A stretch of 64,000 nt of DNA from Streptomyces griseiscabiei (lineage in GTDB: Bacteria > Actinomycetota > Actinomycetes > Streptomycetales > Streptomycetaceae): NCBI RefSeq assembly GCF_020010925.1, contig NZ_JAGJBZ010000001.1, positions 620,001 through 684,000 on the forward strand, read 5' to 3'. A program made the translations under genes and the position numbers. This document shows, piece after piece, positions 14,807 through 25,186 of this stretch; position 1 is the stretch's first letter, and each line of letters opens with the position of its first letter. A model generated the notes under the pieces. That model saw only the letters and a list, made by a program, of their open reading frames with translations, was not told the origin of the DNA and ran no database searches.

Positions 14807-16261
14807 ATGGGGATAGTCGCCGGGCTGGACAGTTCGCCCGATTTTACGCGCATTGTCGTCTGTGACTCGGACACAGGGGCCGTGCTCAGGCAGGGTTATG
14901 CCCCGCACCCGTTGGAGCCGGCGGAGAGCGGGGGGCGTCCGTCGGACGTCGATCCGCAGGCCTGGCTGCTGTCCCTCGGGGAGGCGGCCGGCGGCGGGCT
15001 GCTGGAGGGCGTGCAGGCGATCGGGGTGTCGTCCCAGCAGAACGGGCTGATCGCGCTGGACGCCCAGGGCAACTCCGTGCGCCCGGCGATGGTCGGCGGG
15101 GACAAGCGGACCCAGGTCGCGGCGGCGGACCTGGTGGACGCGCTCGGCGGGCGGGGCGCGTGGGCGGAGGCCGTCGGCTGTGTGCCGGGGGCCGCCCAGC
15201 CGGTGACCAAGCTGCGCTGGATGAGCCGTACGGAACCGGACGCCGCGATGCGGACGGCCGTACTGCTGCAGGCGCACGACTGGCTGGTCTGGCAGTTGCT
15301 GGGGCGGCCCGTCAGGAGGACCACCGACCGGGGCGGGGCGTCCGGGACGGGGTACTGGAACGCGGCGACCGGGCAGTACCGGACCGACCTCGTGGAGATG
15401 GCGCTCGGCCATCAGGTGATGCTTCCCGAGGTGCTGGGCCCCTCGGACGCCGCCGGTACGACACCGGAGGGGCTCCTCATCTCCGCAGGCACCGGGGAGA
15501 CCATGGCCGCCGCGTTCGGGCTGGGCATCGGGCTCGGGGACGCGGTGGTGTCGCTGGGGGCCTCCGGGTCCGTCATGGCGGTCCACACCCAGGCGCTCGT
15601 GGACTCCTCCGGGATGATCACCTCGCTGGCCGACGCCACGGGGATGCATCTGCCGGTCGTCACCACCCTCAACGCCGTACGGACCCTGCGCGGGGCCGCC
15701 GAACTGCTGGGCGTGGCCGATCTGGAGGGGCTGTCCGAGCTGGCGATGAAGTCGACGCCCGGGTCGCACGGGCTGGTGATGCTGCCGTATCTGGAGGGCG
15801 AGCGGACGCCGAATCTGCCGCACACGGCGGGGACGCTGGCCGGGCTGCGCCGGGAGTCGATGAAGCCGGAGCACTTCGCGCGGGCCGCGTTCGAGGGGAT
15901 GCTGTGCGGGCTCGCGGACGCGCTGGACGTGCTGCGCGGCCGGGGGGTCGACGTACGGCGGATCTTCCTGCTGGGCGCGGCGGCGGAGCTGCCGGCCGTG
16001 CAGGCGGCGGCTCCGGCGCTCTTCGGGGTGCAGGTGGTGGTGCCGCAGCCGGCGGACTACGCGGCGGTGGGGGCCGCGCGCCAGGCCGCGTGGGCGCTCG
16101 GGGTCTCGCAGGGGGCGCTCGATCCGCGTACGCCTCCGATGTGGCCCGGGGCGGCGGCCCAGGTGCTGGATCCGGGGGACGAACTGGCGGTGGGGCAGGC
16201 GGTGCGGCAGCAGTACGTCTCGGTCCGGGAGCAGACCCATCCGGGGGCGTTCCGGGCCTGA
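14807..16261 (+). CDS. FGGY-family carbohydrate kinase with altered active site
   Basis: 484 aa, the usual length for xylulokinase-like FGGY kinases. Conserved elements include GVSSQQNGLIALD (74-86), VTKLRWMSRTEPDA (133-146), QAHDWLVWQLLG (155-166), TDRGGASGTGYWN (173-185) and LGASGSVMAV. Two signature spots deviate. The phosphate-loop GLDSSPDFTRIVV (6-18) replaces the usual IDxSTxSTK. SAGTGETMAAAFGLG (226-240) carries Glu231 where E. coli XylB has the catalytic Asp233 in GGGDN. It may still phosphorylate a pentulose slowly, or have another role. It stands alone; no sugar transporter or isomerase lies beside it. Confidence 0.85.
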   Translation: MGIVAGLDSSPDFTRIVVCDSDTGAVLRQGYAPHPLEPAESGGRPSDVDPQAWLLSLGEAAGGGLLEGVQAIGVSSQQNGLIALDAQGNSVRPAMVGGDKRTQVAAADLVDALGGRGAWAEAVGCVPGAAQPVTKLRWMSRTEPDAAMRTAVLLQAHDWLVWQLLGRPVRRTTDRGGASGTGYWNAATGQYRTDLVEMALGHQVMLPEVLGPSDAAGTTPEGLLISAGTGETMAAAFGLGIGLGDAVVSLGASGSVMAVHTQALVDSSGMITSLADATGMHLPVVTTLNAVRTLRGAAELLGVADLEGLSELAMKSTPGSHGLVMLPYLEGERTPNLPHTAGTLAGLRRESMKPEHFARAAFEGMLCGLADALDVLRGRGVDVRRIFLLGAAAELPAVQAAAPALFGVQVVVPQPADYAAVGAARQAAWALGVSQGALDPRTPPMWPGAAAQVLDPGDELAVGQAVRQQYVSVREQTHPGAFRA

Positions 16262-16406
16262 GAGACCGGAAGTCCGCCCTCACCTGCAAAGTTCCGGCAT
16301 AGGACCTTCACCGTCGGGTTAATTCGGTTGAGGTAACGCGGGTGGAGTGTTCGACGATGGGGGGTGGTGCACCCCGCACCCCGTCTTCGACCCCGAGAGA
16401 TCTCGC

Positions 16407-18140
16407 GTGCTCATACGATTGTTGAGAAGTCATCTCCGTCCGTACCGGACACCGATCGCCCTGCTGGTGCTGCTGCAGTTCGTGCAGACGTGCGCCACGC
16501 TCTATCTGCCCACGCTGAACGCGGACATCATCGACCAGGGCGTGGTGGAGGGGGACACGGGTTACATCCTGTCCTTCGGCGCGCTGATGGTCGGCATCTC
16601 GCTGGTGCAGGTCGTCTGCAACATCGGGGCCGTGTACTACGGCGCCCGCACTGCGTCGGCGGTCGGCCGGGACATCCGGGCGGCCGTGTTCGACCGGGTG
16701 CAGTCGTTCTCGGCGCGTGAGGTCGGTCACTTCGGGGCCCCGTCGCTGATCACCCGGACGACGAACGACGTCCAGCAGGTGCAGATGCTGGTGCTCATGA
16801 CGTTCACGCTGGTGGTGTCGGCGCCGATCATGTGCGTCGGCGGCATCGTGCTGGCGCTCGGGCTGGACGTTCCGCTGTCGGGGGTGCTCCTCGCCGTCGT
16901 ACCGGTGCTCGGGATCTCCGTCAGCCTGATCGTGCGCCGGCTCCGCCCCCTGTTCCGCACGATGCAGGAGCGGCTGGACACCGTGAACCGGGTGCTGCGG
17001 GAGCAGATCACCGGCAACCGGGTCATCCGGGCCTTCGTACGGGACGACTACGAGAAGGACCGGTTCCGGAAGGCGAACGTCGAACTGACGGATGTGTCCA
17101 TGGGAACCGGGCGGATGCTCGCGCTGATGTTCCCGATCGTGATGACGGTCATCAATCTGTCGTCGATCGCGGTGGTGTGGTTCGGCGCCCATCGCATCGA
17201 CAGCGGCCAGATGGAGATCGGCGCGCTCACCGCGTTCCTCGCCTATCTGATGCAGATCGTGATGGCCGTGATGATGGCCACCTTCATGTTCATGATGATG
17301 CCGCGCGCCGAGGTGTGCGCCGAGCGCATCCAGGAGGTGCTGGACACCGACACGAGCGTGGTGCCGCCGGTCGAGCCCGTCCGGGAGCTGCGGCGGCACG
17401 GGTTCCTGGAGGTCCGGGGCGCGGGGTTCCGCTATCCGGGTGCCGAGGAGCCGGTGCTCCGGTCGATCGAGGTCGTCGCGCGGCCCGGTGAGACGACCGC
17501 CGTCATCGGGTCGACGGGCAGCGGGAAGTCGACGCTGCTCGGGCTGGTGCCCCGGCTGTTCGACGCCACCGAGGGCGAGGTGCTGGTGGACGGTGTCGAC
17601 GTACGGACGCTCGATCCGAAGCTGCTGGCGAGGACGGTGGGGCTGGTGCCGCAGAAGCCGTATCTCTTCTCCGGGACCGTGGCCACGAACCTGCGGTACG
17701 GCAATCCGGACGCCACCGACGAGGAGCTGTGGCACGCGCTGGAGGTGGCGCAGGCCAAGGAGTTCGTCGAGCGGCTGGAGAACGGGCTGGACTCCCCCAT
17801 CGCGCAGGGCGGGACCAATGTCTCCGGCGGGCAGCGGCAGCGGCTCGCGATCGCGCGGACGCTGGTGCAGCGGCCGGAGATCTATCTGTTCGACGACTCG
17901 TTCTCCGCGCTCGACTACGCGACCGACGCCGCGCTGCGGGCCGCGCTGGGGCGGGAGACCGCCGAGGCGACCGTGGTGATCGTGGCCCAGCGGGTGGCGA
18001 CCATCCGGGACGCCGACCGGATCGTCGTCCTCGACGAGGGCCGGGTCGTCGGCACGGGGCGCCATCACGAACTGATGGCCGACAACGAGACGTACCGGGA
18101 GATCGTCCTCTCCCAGCTCACGGAAGCGGAGGCAGCCTGA
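16407..18140 (+). CDS. ABC exporter subunit 1 (heterodimeric, non-catalytic NBD)
   Basis: 577 aa from GTG 16407 (VLIRLLRSHLRPYRTPIALL) with GAGAG upstream. An ABC membrane domain of six helices (about 10-310) is followed by an ATPase domain. The latter has Walker A GSTGSGKST, Q-loop VPQKPYLFSG, signature VSGGQRQRLAIART and Walker B IYLFDDSFSALD. The residue after Walker B is Asp instead of catalytic Glu, and the H-loop reads VAQRVATI instead of xxHRLxT. Both changes typify the degenerate site of heterodimeric exporters (TmrAB, BmrCD). It overlaps the partner gene by one base (TGATG), so translation is coupled. Confidence 0.93.
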   Translation: MLIRLLRSHLRPYRTPIALLVLLQFVQTCATLYLPTLNADIIDQGVVEGDTGYILSFGALMVGISLVQVVCNIGAVYYGARTASAVGRDIRAAVFDRVQSFSAREVGHFGAPSLITRTTNDVQQVQMLVLMTFTLVVSAPIMCVGGIVLALGLDVPLSGVLLAVVPVLGISVSLIVRRLRPLFRTMQERLDTVNRVLREQITGNRVIRAFVRDDYEKDRFRKANVELTDVSMGTGRMLALMFPIVMTVINLSSIAVVWFGAHRIDSGQMEIGALTAFLAYLMQIVMAVMMATFMFMMMPRAEVCAERIQEVLDTDTSVVPPVEPVRELRRHGFLEVRGAGFRYPGAEEPVLRSIEVVARPGETTAVIGSTGSGKSTLLGLVPRLFDATEGEVLVDGVDVRTLDPKLLARTVGLVPQKPYLFSGTVATNLRYGNPDATDEELWHALEVAQAKEFVERLENGLDSPIAQGGTNVSGGQRQRLAIARTLVQRPEIYLFDDSFSALDYATDAALRAALGRETAEATVVIVAQRVATIRDADRIVVLDEGRVVGTGRHHELMADNETYREIVLSQLTEAEAA

Positions 18141-20074
18141 TGGCCGGGCCGTTGGCACGGATGGCGGGGGCCGGGGCCCCCGACCAGCACTCCATGGACT
18201 TCAAGGGGTCCGGGAAACGGCTGCTCGCGCAGTTCAGGCCCGAGCGGTTCACGATGTACGCGATGATCGTGTGCGCCGTCCTCAGCGTCGGGCTCTCGGT
18301 GCTCGGGCCGTGGATCCTCGGCCGGGCGACCGACCTCGTCTTCGCGGGCGTCGTCGGGCGGGAGATGCCGGCGGGCGCCACCAAGGCCGAGGTCCTCGAG
18401 TCCATGCGCGAGCGCGGGGACGGCGGGGTCGCGGACATGCTGTCGGGGACCGACTTCACGCCGGGCAAGGGCATCGATTTCGAGGCCGTCGGGACAGTGC
18501 TGCTGGTTGCCCTCGGCATCTTCCTGGTCGCGGGGCTGCTGATGGCGGCGGCCACCCGGCTCTCCAACCGGGCGATCAACCGGACCGTCTTCCACCTGCG
18601 CGAGCAGCTCCAGGCGAAGCTGTCGCGGCTGCCGCTGTCGTACTTCGACAAGCGGCAGCGCGGTGAGGTGCTGAGCCGGGCGACCAACGACATCGACAAC
18701 ATCGGCCAGACGCTCCAGCAGTCGATGGGGCAGCTGGTCAACTCGCTGCTCACCATCATCGGTGTGCTGGTGATGATGTTCTGGGTGTCGCCGCTGCTGG
18801 CGCTGGTCGCGCTGGTGACCGTACCGGTGTCGTTCGTGGTGGCCACGCGGGTCGGCAAGCGGTCGCAGCCGCACTTCGTGGCGCAGTGGCGGGTGACGGG
18901 CAAGCTCAACGCCCACATCGAGGAGATGTACACCGGGCACACGCTCGTGAAGGTGTTCGGGCGGCAGGAGGAGTCGGCGAAGCAGTTCGCCGAGGAGAAC
19001 GAGCGGCTGTACGAGGCCGGGTTCAAGGCCCAGTTCAACAGCGGGATCATGCAGCCGTTGATGTTCTTCGTGTCGAACATCAACTATGTGCTGGTCGCGG
19101 TGGTGGGCGGACTGCGGGTCGCCTCCGGGGCGCTGTCCATCGGTGATGTGCAGGCCTTCATCCAGTACTCGCGGCAGTTCTCGATGCCGCTGACGCAGGT
19201 CGCGTCGATGGCGAACCTGGTGCAGTCCGGGGTCGCGTCCGCCGAGCGGATCTTCGAACTGCTGGACGCGGAGGAGCAGGAGGCCGACGCGGTGCCCGGG
19301 GTGCGGCCGGAGGAGCTGCGGGGGCGGGTGGCGCTGGAGGGGGTGTCCTTTCGGTACGAGGCCGACAAGCCGCTGATCGAGGATCTGTCGCTGGTGGTCG
19401 AGCCGGGGCACACGGTCGCGATCGTGGGGCCGACGGGTGCGGGGAAGACCACGCTGGTCAACCTGTTGATGCGGTTCTACGAGGTCACCGGCGGGCGGAT
19501 CACGCTCGACGGGGTCGATGTCGCGTCCATGTCGCGGGACGAACTCCGGGACGGCATAGGGATGGTGCTCCAGGACACCTGGCTGTTCGGGGGGACCATC
19601 GCGGACAACATCGCGTACGGGGCGTCCGCGTCGCGGAAGGTGACGCGGGGGGAGGTCGAGGAGGCGGCTCGGGCCGCGCACGCGGACCGGTTCGTCCGGA
19701 CGCTGCCGGACGGGTACGACACCGTGATCGACGACGAGGGGACCGGGGTGAGCGCGGGTGAGAAGCAGCTCATCACGATCGCCCGGGCGTTCCTGTCGGA
19801 TCCGGTGATCCTGGTGCTGGACGAGGCGACGTCCTCGGTGGACACCCGTACGGAGGTGTTGATCCAGAAGGCGATGGCGAAGCTGGCGCACGGGCGGACG
19901 TCGTTCGTGATCGCGCACCGGTTGTCGACGATCCGGGACGCGGACACGATTCTGGTGATGGAGAGTGGTTCCATCGTGGAGCAGGGGGCGCACGAGGAGC
20001 TGTTGGCGGCGGACGGGGCGTATGCGCGGCTGTACAAGGCGCAGTTCGCGGAGGCGGTGGCCGAGGTGGACTGA
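18140..20074 (+). CDS. ABC exporter subunit 2 (heterodimeric, catalytic NBD)
   Basis: 644 aa, ATG overlapping the stop of subunit 1. An N-terminal cytoplasmic stretch (1-40) precedes six membrane helices with a large extracytoplasmic insertion between helices 1 and 2 (GREMPAGATKAEVLESMRER). The ATPase has Walker A GPTGAGKTT, Walker B VILVLDEATSSVD with the catalytic Glu, and H-loop VIAHRLSTI. Its signature is VSAGEKQLITIAR, degenerate relative to LSGGQ. Paired with subunit 1 this gives one active and one inactive ATP site. It is probably a lipid or drug exporter; the substrate is unknown. Confidence 0.93.
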   Translation: MAGPLARMAGAGAPDQHSMDFKGSGKRLLAQFRPERFTMYAMIVCAVLSVGLSVLGPWILGRATDLVFAGVVGREMPAGATKAEVLESMRERGDGGVADMLSGTDFTPGKGIDFEAVGTVLLVALGIFLVAGLLMAAATRLSNRAINRTVFHLREQLQAKLSRLPLSYFDKRQRGEVLSRATNDIDNIGQTLQQSMGQLVNSLLTIIGVLVMMFWVSPLLALVALVTVPVSFVVATRVGKRSQPHFVAQWRVTGKLNAHIEEMYTGHTLVKVFGRQEESAKQFAEENERLYEAGFKAQFNSGIMQPLMFFVSNINYVLVAVVGGLRVASGALSIGDVQAFIQYSRQFSMPLTQVASMANLVQSGVASAERIFELLDAEEQEADAVPGVRPEELRGRVALEGVSFRYEADKPLIEDLSLVVEPGHTVAIVGPTGAGKTTLVNLLMRFYEVTGGRITLDGVDVASMSRDELRDGIGMVLQDTWLFGGTIADNIAYGASASRKVTRGEVEEAARAAHADRFVRTLPDGYDTVIDDEGTGVSAGEKQLITIARAFLSDPVILVLDEATSSVDTRTEVLIQKAMAKLAHGRTSFVIAHRLSTIRDADTILVMESGSIVEQGAHEELLAADGAYARLYKAQFAEAVAEVD

Positions 20075-20097
20075 GGGGGTGGGGGCCGGCTGGGGTG

Positions 20098-20203
20098 CGT
20101 TGTCGGGTGCGGCTCGGTGGGGCTTCTCGCGCCCCGCGGCGCAGCCGCAGATGGATACAGCCCCGCGCCCCTGAAGAGCAGGGGCTGCGCCCCCTGCTCT
20201 TCA
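20098..20203. terminator. Dispersed GC-rich repeat ending in a 13-bp hairpin
   Basis: In the convergent gap between the ABC exporter and hrdA, TGAAGAGCAGGGG (20172-20184) pairs with CCCCTGCTCTTCA (20191-20203). It is preceded by a degenerate copy of the CGCGCAGTTCCCCGCGCCCC-type repeat also found near 23702, 26603 and 49441. It probably terminates both transcripts. Confidence 0.6.
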
Positions 20204-20217
20204 TCACCGCGCGCCCC

Positions 20218-21384
<1,167 letters not shown>

Positions 21385-21760
21385 GGGGGCGACCTCCAGG
21401 AATGTCGCTGCCAGGGCGTACGGCAGCGGTACGTCTGGGATGGCGCGGGCGGCCTCTCCGCCGTCCATCCCGTACTCATCGAGCGGAACCGCGGGGATCT
21501 CGGACCCATGGGGGACGGGTCGGCCGCGCTCCGAGGACTCAGGCACCGGAACCCAGTGTGGAGTACGACACACAGCCGCTACGAGGGGCGTGCGGTGACT
21601 TTTTGCGTCCGGGCCGTGACCCCACGGTTACTGTGCCGTACGAGTGTGCTGCTGGGAGGGTCCTAAACCGCTTGAAGGCCGTACGGAGCGGGGGTGGCTC
21701 CGGCGTGGATCGGCAAGTGCGCCGGGGAAGTTCACACCGGGGGCGTGAACCGGCGCGGCC
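21385..21760 (-). other. hrdA leader and dnaG-hrdA intergenic region
   Basis: 376 nt between dnaG and the chosen hrdA start. The hrdA frame stays open upstream for about 190 nt ([20 protein letters not shown]), so a longer HrdA cannot be fully excluded. Upstream of that lies the only sequence able to hold an hrdA promoter. No hairpin terminator or riboswitch-like structure stands out. Confidence 0.4.
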
Positions 21761-23662
21761 TCAGAGCGCCTCCGCGCCCCGCTCGCGCAACGCCTGGTCG
21801 TACTGCTGGAGCACCCACAACTCGTTCTGTACGGCGGCCAGCTGGGCCGGGTCGCCCTGGGCGGCGGCGCGCGCCAGGCTGCCCTGGACGTCGCGCACCC
21901 GGCGCTCGACGGCCCGGCGGCGTACGGTGACGAGTTGGTCGCCCGCGTAGACCTCGTCGACCTTCTTGCGCATGATCGCCTCGACCGCCAGCTCGGTCAC
22001 CATGGCCCGCACCGTGTCGTCCGGCGCGGCCTCGCGGACCCGGACCAGATACTCCTGCGGGTCCTCGACTCCGTACTCGACGCCGCCCGCCTCGATGATC
22101 GCCTCGCGGACGGACGCGTACGGGGCGGCGGTGAACTCGTCGATGCCGTACGCGTCGAACGCCGGGGCCACCAACTCGGGGCGCTGCAGGGCGAGTTTGA
22201 GGAGTTCGCGTTCGGTGGCGAAGACCGGGTTGCGCAGGGTGAGGGCCGGGCCGGAGGGGGGCCGGGCGGTGGACTCGTACGGCTGGGCCTGGCGCTGGGC
22301 GGCCGGGGCCGGGCCCTGGCCGCCGCGGTCGCGGGCCCAGCGGGCGAGCTGGGCGACGCGCTTGACGACGAACTGGGTGTCGAGGATGCCGAGCATGCCG
22401 GCGAGCTGGACGGCGACCTCGTGCTGGGCGCCGCTGTTCTTGATGCGGGCGACGACCGGCGCGGCCTCGTCGAGGGCGGCGGCGCGGCCTGCCGGGGTCT
22501 CCAGGTCGTAGCGGGCGACGATCTGGCGCAGCGCGAACTCGAAGAGCGGGGTGCGGGGTTCGGCCAGCTCGGCGACGGCCCCGTCGCCCTTGGCGAGGCG
22601 CAGTTCGCAGGGGTCCATGCCGTCCGGGGCGATCGCGATGTACGTCTCGGCGGCGAACTTCTGGTCGTCCTCGAAGGCGCGCAGGGCGGCCTTCTGGCCG
22701 GCCGCGTCGCCGTCGAAGGTGAAGATCACGCGTGCGCTGCCGTTGTCCATCAGCAGTCGGCGCAGGATCTTGATGTGCTCGCCGCCGAAGGCCGTGCCGC
22801 AGGTGGCGATGGCCGTGGTGACGCCGGCGAGGTGGCAGGCCATGACGTCCGTGTAGCCCTCGACGACGACGGCCCGGCTGGCCTTGGCGATGTCCTTCTT
22901 GGCGAGGTCGATGCCGTACAGGACCTGGGACTTGCGGTAGAGCGCGGTGTCGGGGGTGTTGAGGTACTTCGGGCCGTTGTCCGACTCGTAGAGCTTGCGG
23001 GCGCCGAAGCCGACCACGTCGCCGCCGATGTCGCGGATGGGCCACATCAGTCGGCCCCGGAACCGGTCGATGGGGCCCCGGCGGCCTTCCTGGGAGAGGC
23101 CGGACAGCAGAAGTTCCTTGTCGGTGAAACCCTTGCCGCGCAGGAAGCGGGTGAGGTGGTCCCAGCCCTGGGGGCTGTAGCCGACGCCGAAGTGGACGGC
23201 GGCGGCCTGGTCGAAACCGCGCTCGGCGAGGAAGATCCGGCCGGTGTCGGCCTCCGCGCCGGTGGCCAGCTGCTCCGCGTACCACTCGGCGGCGATCTTG
23301 TGCGCCTCGACCAGGCGGATGCGCTCGCCGCGCTGGTGGGAGGGGTTGTACCCGCCCTCCTCGTAGCGCAGGGTGATGCCGGCCTGGCCGGCGAGGCGCT
23401 CGACGGCCTCCGAGAAGGAGAGGTGGTCGACCTTCATCACGAACGTGATGGTGTCGCCGCCCTCCTGGCAGCCGAAGCAGTGGAAGAGCCCCTTGCTCGG
23501 GCTGACCTGGAACGACGGCGACTTCTCGTCGTGGAACGGGCAGAGTCCCTTGAGGTTCCCGCCGCCCGCGTTGCGCAGCTGGAGGTACTCGGACACCACG
23601 GCGTCGATCGGGACCGCGTCCCGAACCGCCTTCACGTCCTCGTCATTGATCCGTCCAGCCAC
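21761..23662 (-). CDS. dnaG: DNA primase
   Basis: 633 aa, GTG start (VAGRINDEDVKAVRDAVPID) with a weak ribosome site. The zinc-binding CHC2 domain has CPFHDEKSPSFQVSPSKGLF then HCFGCQEGGD (about 41-69). The catalytic TOPRIM core has VVVEGYTDVMACHLAG (Glu) and FTFDGDAAGQKAALRAF (DxD-like). The C-terminal helicase-binding region ends LWVLQQYDQALRERGAEAL. It synthesises RNA primers for replication. Genes downstream on the same strand are hrdA; upstream, an FAD reductase lies 114 nt away across a repeat-like GC-rich gap. Confidence 0.97.
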   Translation of the reverse strand: MAGRINDEDVKAVRDAVPIDAVVSEYLQLRNAGGGNLKGLCPFHDEKSPSFQVSPSKGLFHCFGCQEGGDTITFVMKVDHLSFSEAVERLAGQAGITLRYEEGGYNPSHQRGERIRLVEAHKIAAEWYAEQLATGAEADTGRIFLAERGFDQAAAVHFGVGYSPQGWDHLTRFLRGKGFTDKELLLSGLSQEGRRGPIDRFRGRLMWPIRDIGGDVVGFGARKLYESDNGPKYLNTPDTALYRKSQVLYGIDLAKKDIAKASRAVVVEGYTDVMACHLAGVTTAIATCGTAFGGEHIKILRRLLMDNGSARVIFTFDGDAAGQKAALRAFEDDQKFAAETYIAIAPDGMDPCELRLAKGDGAVAELAEPRTPLFEFALRQIVARYDLETPAGRAAALDEAAPVVARIKNSGAQHEVAVQLAGMLGILDTQFVVKRVAQLARWARDRGGQGPAPAAQRQAQPYESTARPPSGPALTLRNPVFATERELLKLALQRPELVAPAFDAYGIDEFTAAPYASVREAIIEAGGVEYGVEDPQEYLVRVREAAPDDTVRAMVTELAVEAIMRKKVDEVYAGDQLVTVRRRAVERRVRDVQGSLARAAAQGDPAQLAAVQNELWVLQQYDQALRERGAEAL

Positions 23663-23701
23663 GCGGAGATTCTACGGTGACCTACTGACACGGCCGCGCT
23701 G

Positions 23702-23722
23702 CGGAAGGGGCGCGGGGAACCG
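23702..23722. repeat. Copy of the dispersed GC-rich repeat arm
   Basis: GAAGGGGCGCGGGGAACCGC in the gap between the FAD reductase and dnaG matches one arm of the inverted repeat at 49441-49538 with few changes. Only one arm is recognisable here. Confidence 0.55.
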
Positions 23723-23776
23723 CGCGGGCGGCCGCGTGCCACCCGCAGTCGCCCGCGCGCCCCACCCCGCGGGCGC

Positions 23777-25042
23777 CTAGGCGATCAGACTCTCCAACGG
23801 AATCTGGGGATTCGCGAGCGCGTCCACGTCGACCCGCTCCCGGGACCGGATGAGCTTCTGGATCGGCTCAGTGACATCCCACACGTTGACGTTCATCCCG
23901 GCCAGCACCCTCCCCTCCTTCACCCAGAACGCGACGAACTCCCGCTTCCCCGCGTCCCCCCGGATCAGCACCTGGTCGTACGATCCGGGCGGCGCCCATC
24001 CCGAATACTCCATCCCCAGGTCGTACTGGTCCGAGAAGAAGTAGGGCACCCGGTCGTAGGTGACGTCCTTGCCGAGCATCGAGCGGGCGGCGGCCGGGCC
24101 GCCGTTGAGCGCGTTGGCCCAGTGCTCCACCCGCAGCCGGGTGTCGAACAGGGCGTGCGGGAAGGAGACGACGTCACCGGCGGCGTAGACCGAGGGGTCG
24201 GACGTGCGCAGGCCCGCGTCGACCACGATGCCGCCGCCGTACGCGCGGTCGGCGATCTCCAGGCCCGCGGCCTCGGCGAGACCGATGCGCGGGGCGGCGC
24301 CGATGGCCGCGAGGACGTCGTGCGCCGGGTGCTCCTCCCCCGTGTCCGTACGGGCCGCGAGGACCATGCCGTCCTGGCCGACGATCTCGGTGAGCCGGGC
24401 GCCGAAGTGGAAGCGGACGCCGTGCTCGCGGTGCAGCTCGGCGAAGAGGTTGCCCAGCTCGGGGCCGAGGACGCCGTGCAGCGGGGTCGGCTCGGGCTCG
24501 ACGACGGTGACCTCCGCGCCGTACTCGCGGGCCGCCGCCGCGACCTCCAGGCCGATCCAGCCGGCGCCCGCGACGACCAGGTGGCCGTTGTCGCGGCCCA
24601 GCGCGGCGAGGACGCCCTTGAGGCGCTCGGCGTGGGCGAGGCGGCGCAGATGGTGGACGCCCGCGAGGTCGGTGCCCGGGATGTCCAGCCGGCGCGGCTC
24701 GGCGCCGGTGGCGATCAGCAGTTTGTCGTAGTGGACGAGGGTGCCGTCGTCGCCGAAGCGGACGGTCTTCGCCATGCGGTCGATCGCGTCGACGGTCTGG
24801 CCGAGGTGCAGCTCGATGTCGTTGGCCGCGTACCAGGACGGTTCGTGGACGAAGACGGAGTCGCGCTCCTCCTTGCCGAGCAGATAGCCCTTGGAGAGCG
24901 GCGGGCGCTCGTAGGGGTGGTCGCGTTCGTCGCAGATCAGTATCACGCGGCCGGTGAAGCCCTCCGCTCGGAGCGTCTCGGCCGCCTTCGCGCCGGCGAG
25001 ACCGCCTCCGACGATGACGAATGTCTGATCCGCGTCGACCAC
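23777..25042 (-). CDS. FAD-dependent NAD(P)H oxidoreductase (ferredoxin/rubredoxin reductase type)
   Basis: 421 aa from GTG 25042 with GAGGAGG at 6 nt. The FAD-binding Rossmann motif is FVIVGGGLAGAKAAETLRAE (8-27), then HPYERPPLSKGYL. The NAD(P) Rossmann motif is VVAGAGWIGLEVAAAAREYG, and the second FAD motif is VYAAGDVVSFPHAL. The C-terminal reductase domain runs DRVPYFFSDQYDLGMEYSGW to WVKEGRVLAGMNVNVWDV. It is a pyridine-nucleotide oxidoreductase that would pass electrons from NAD(P)H to a ferredoxin, often for a P450 or oxygenase. No ferredoxin lies nearby. It is divergent from dgt-side genes only in function; it shares their strand. Confidence 0.9.
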   Translation of the reverse strand: MVDADQTFVIVGGGLAGAKAAETLRAEGFTGRVILICDERDHPYERPPLSKGYLLGKEERDSVFVHEPSWYAANDIELHLGQTVDAIDRMAKTVRFGDDGTLVHYDKLLIATGAEPRRLDIPGTDLAGVHHLRRLAHAERLKGVLAALGRDNGHLVVAGAGWIGLEVAAAAREYGAEVTVVEPEPTPLHGVLGPELGNLFAELHREHGVRFHFGARLTEIVGQDGMVLAARTDTGEEHPAHDVLAAIGAAPRIGLAEAAGLEIADRAYGGGIVVDAGLRTSDPSVYAAGDVVSFPHALFDTRLRVEHWANALNGGPAAARSMLGKDVTYDRVPYFFSDQYDLGMEYSGWAPPGSYDQVLIRGDAGKREFVAFWVKEGRVLAGMNVNVWDVTEPIQKLIRSRERVDVDALANPQIPLESLIA

Positions 25043-25186
25043 TTGATGCCTCCTCGTACTGCTTCTTTAAGGGTGCGTCCACATGCGAGCGTCCCGCACA
25101 CAGCGTGATGCGGGAAGAGGTAGTGACCCGATCAGGCCACGCAGGGTCACGTGTCAGTCATATCCCGCACTTCCCGTATATCCCTG

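Noticed and set aside
16308..18158. 616-codon open frame antisense to the ABC exporter
   Set aside because: Shadow of a strongly supported gene; His/Arg-rich translation is typical of the wrong strand at high GC.
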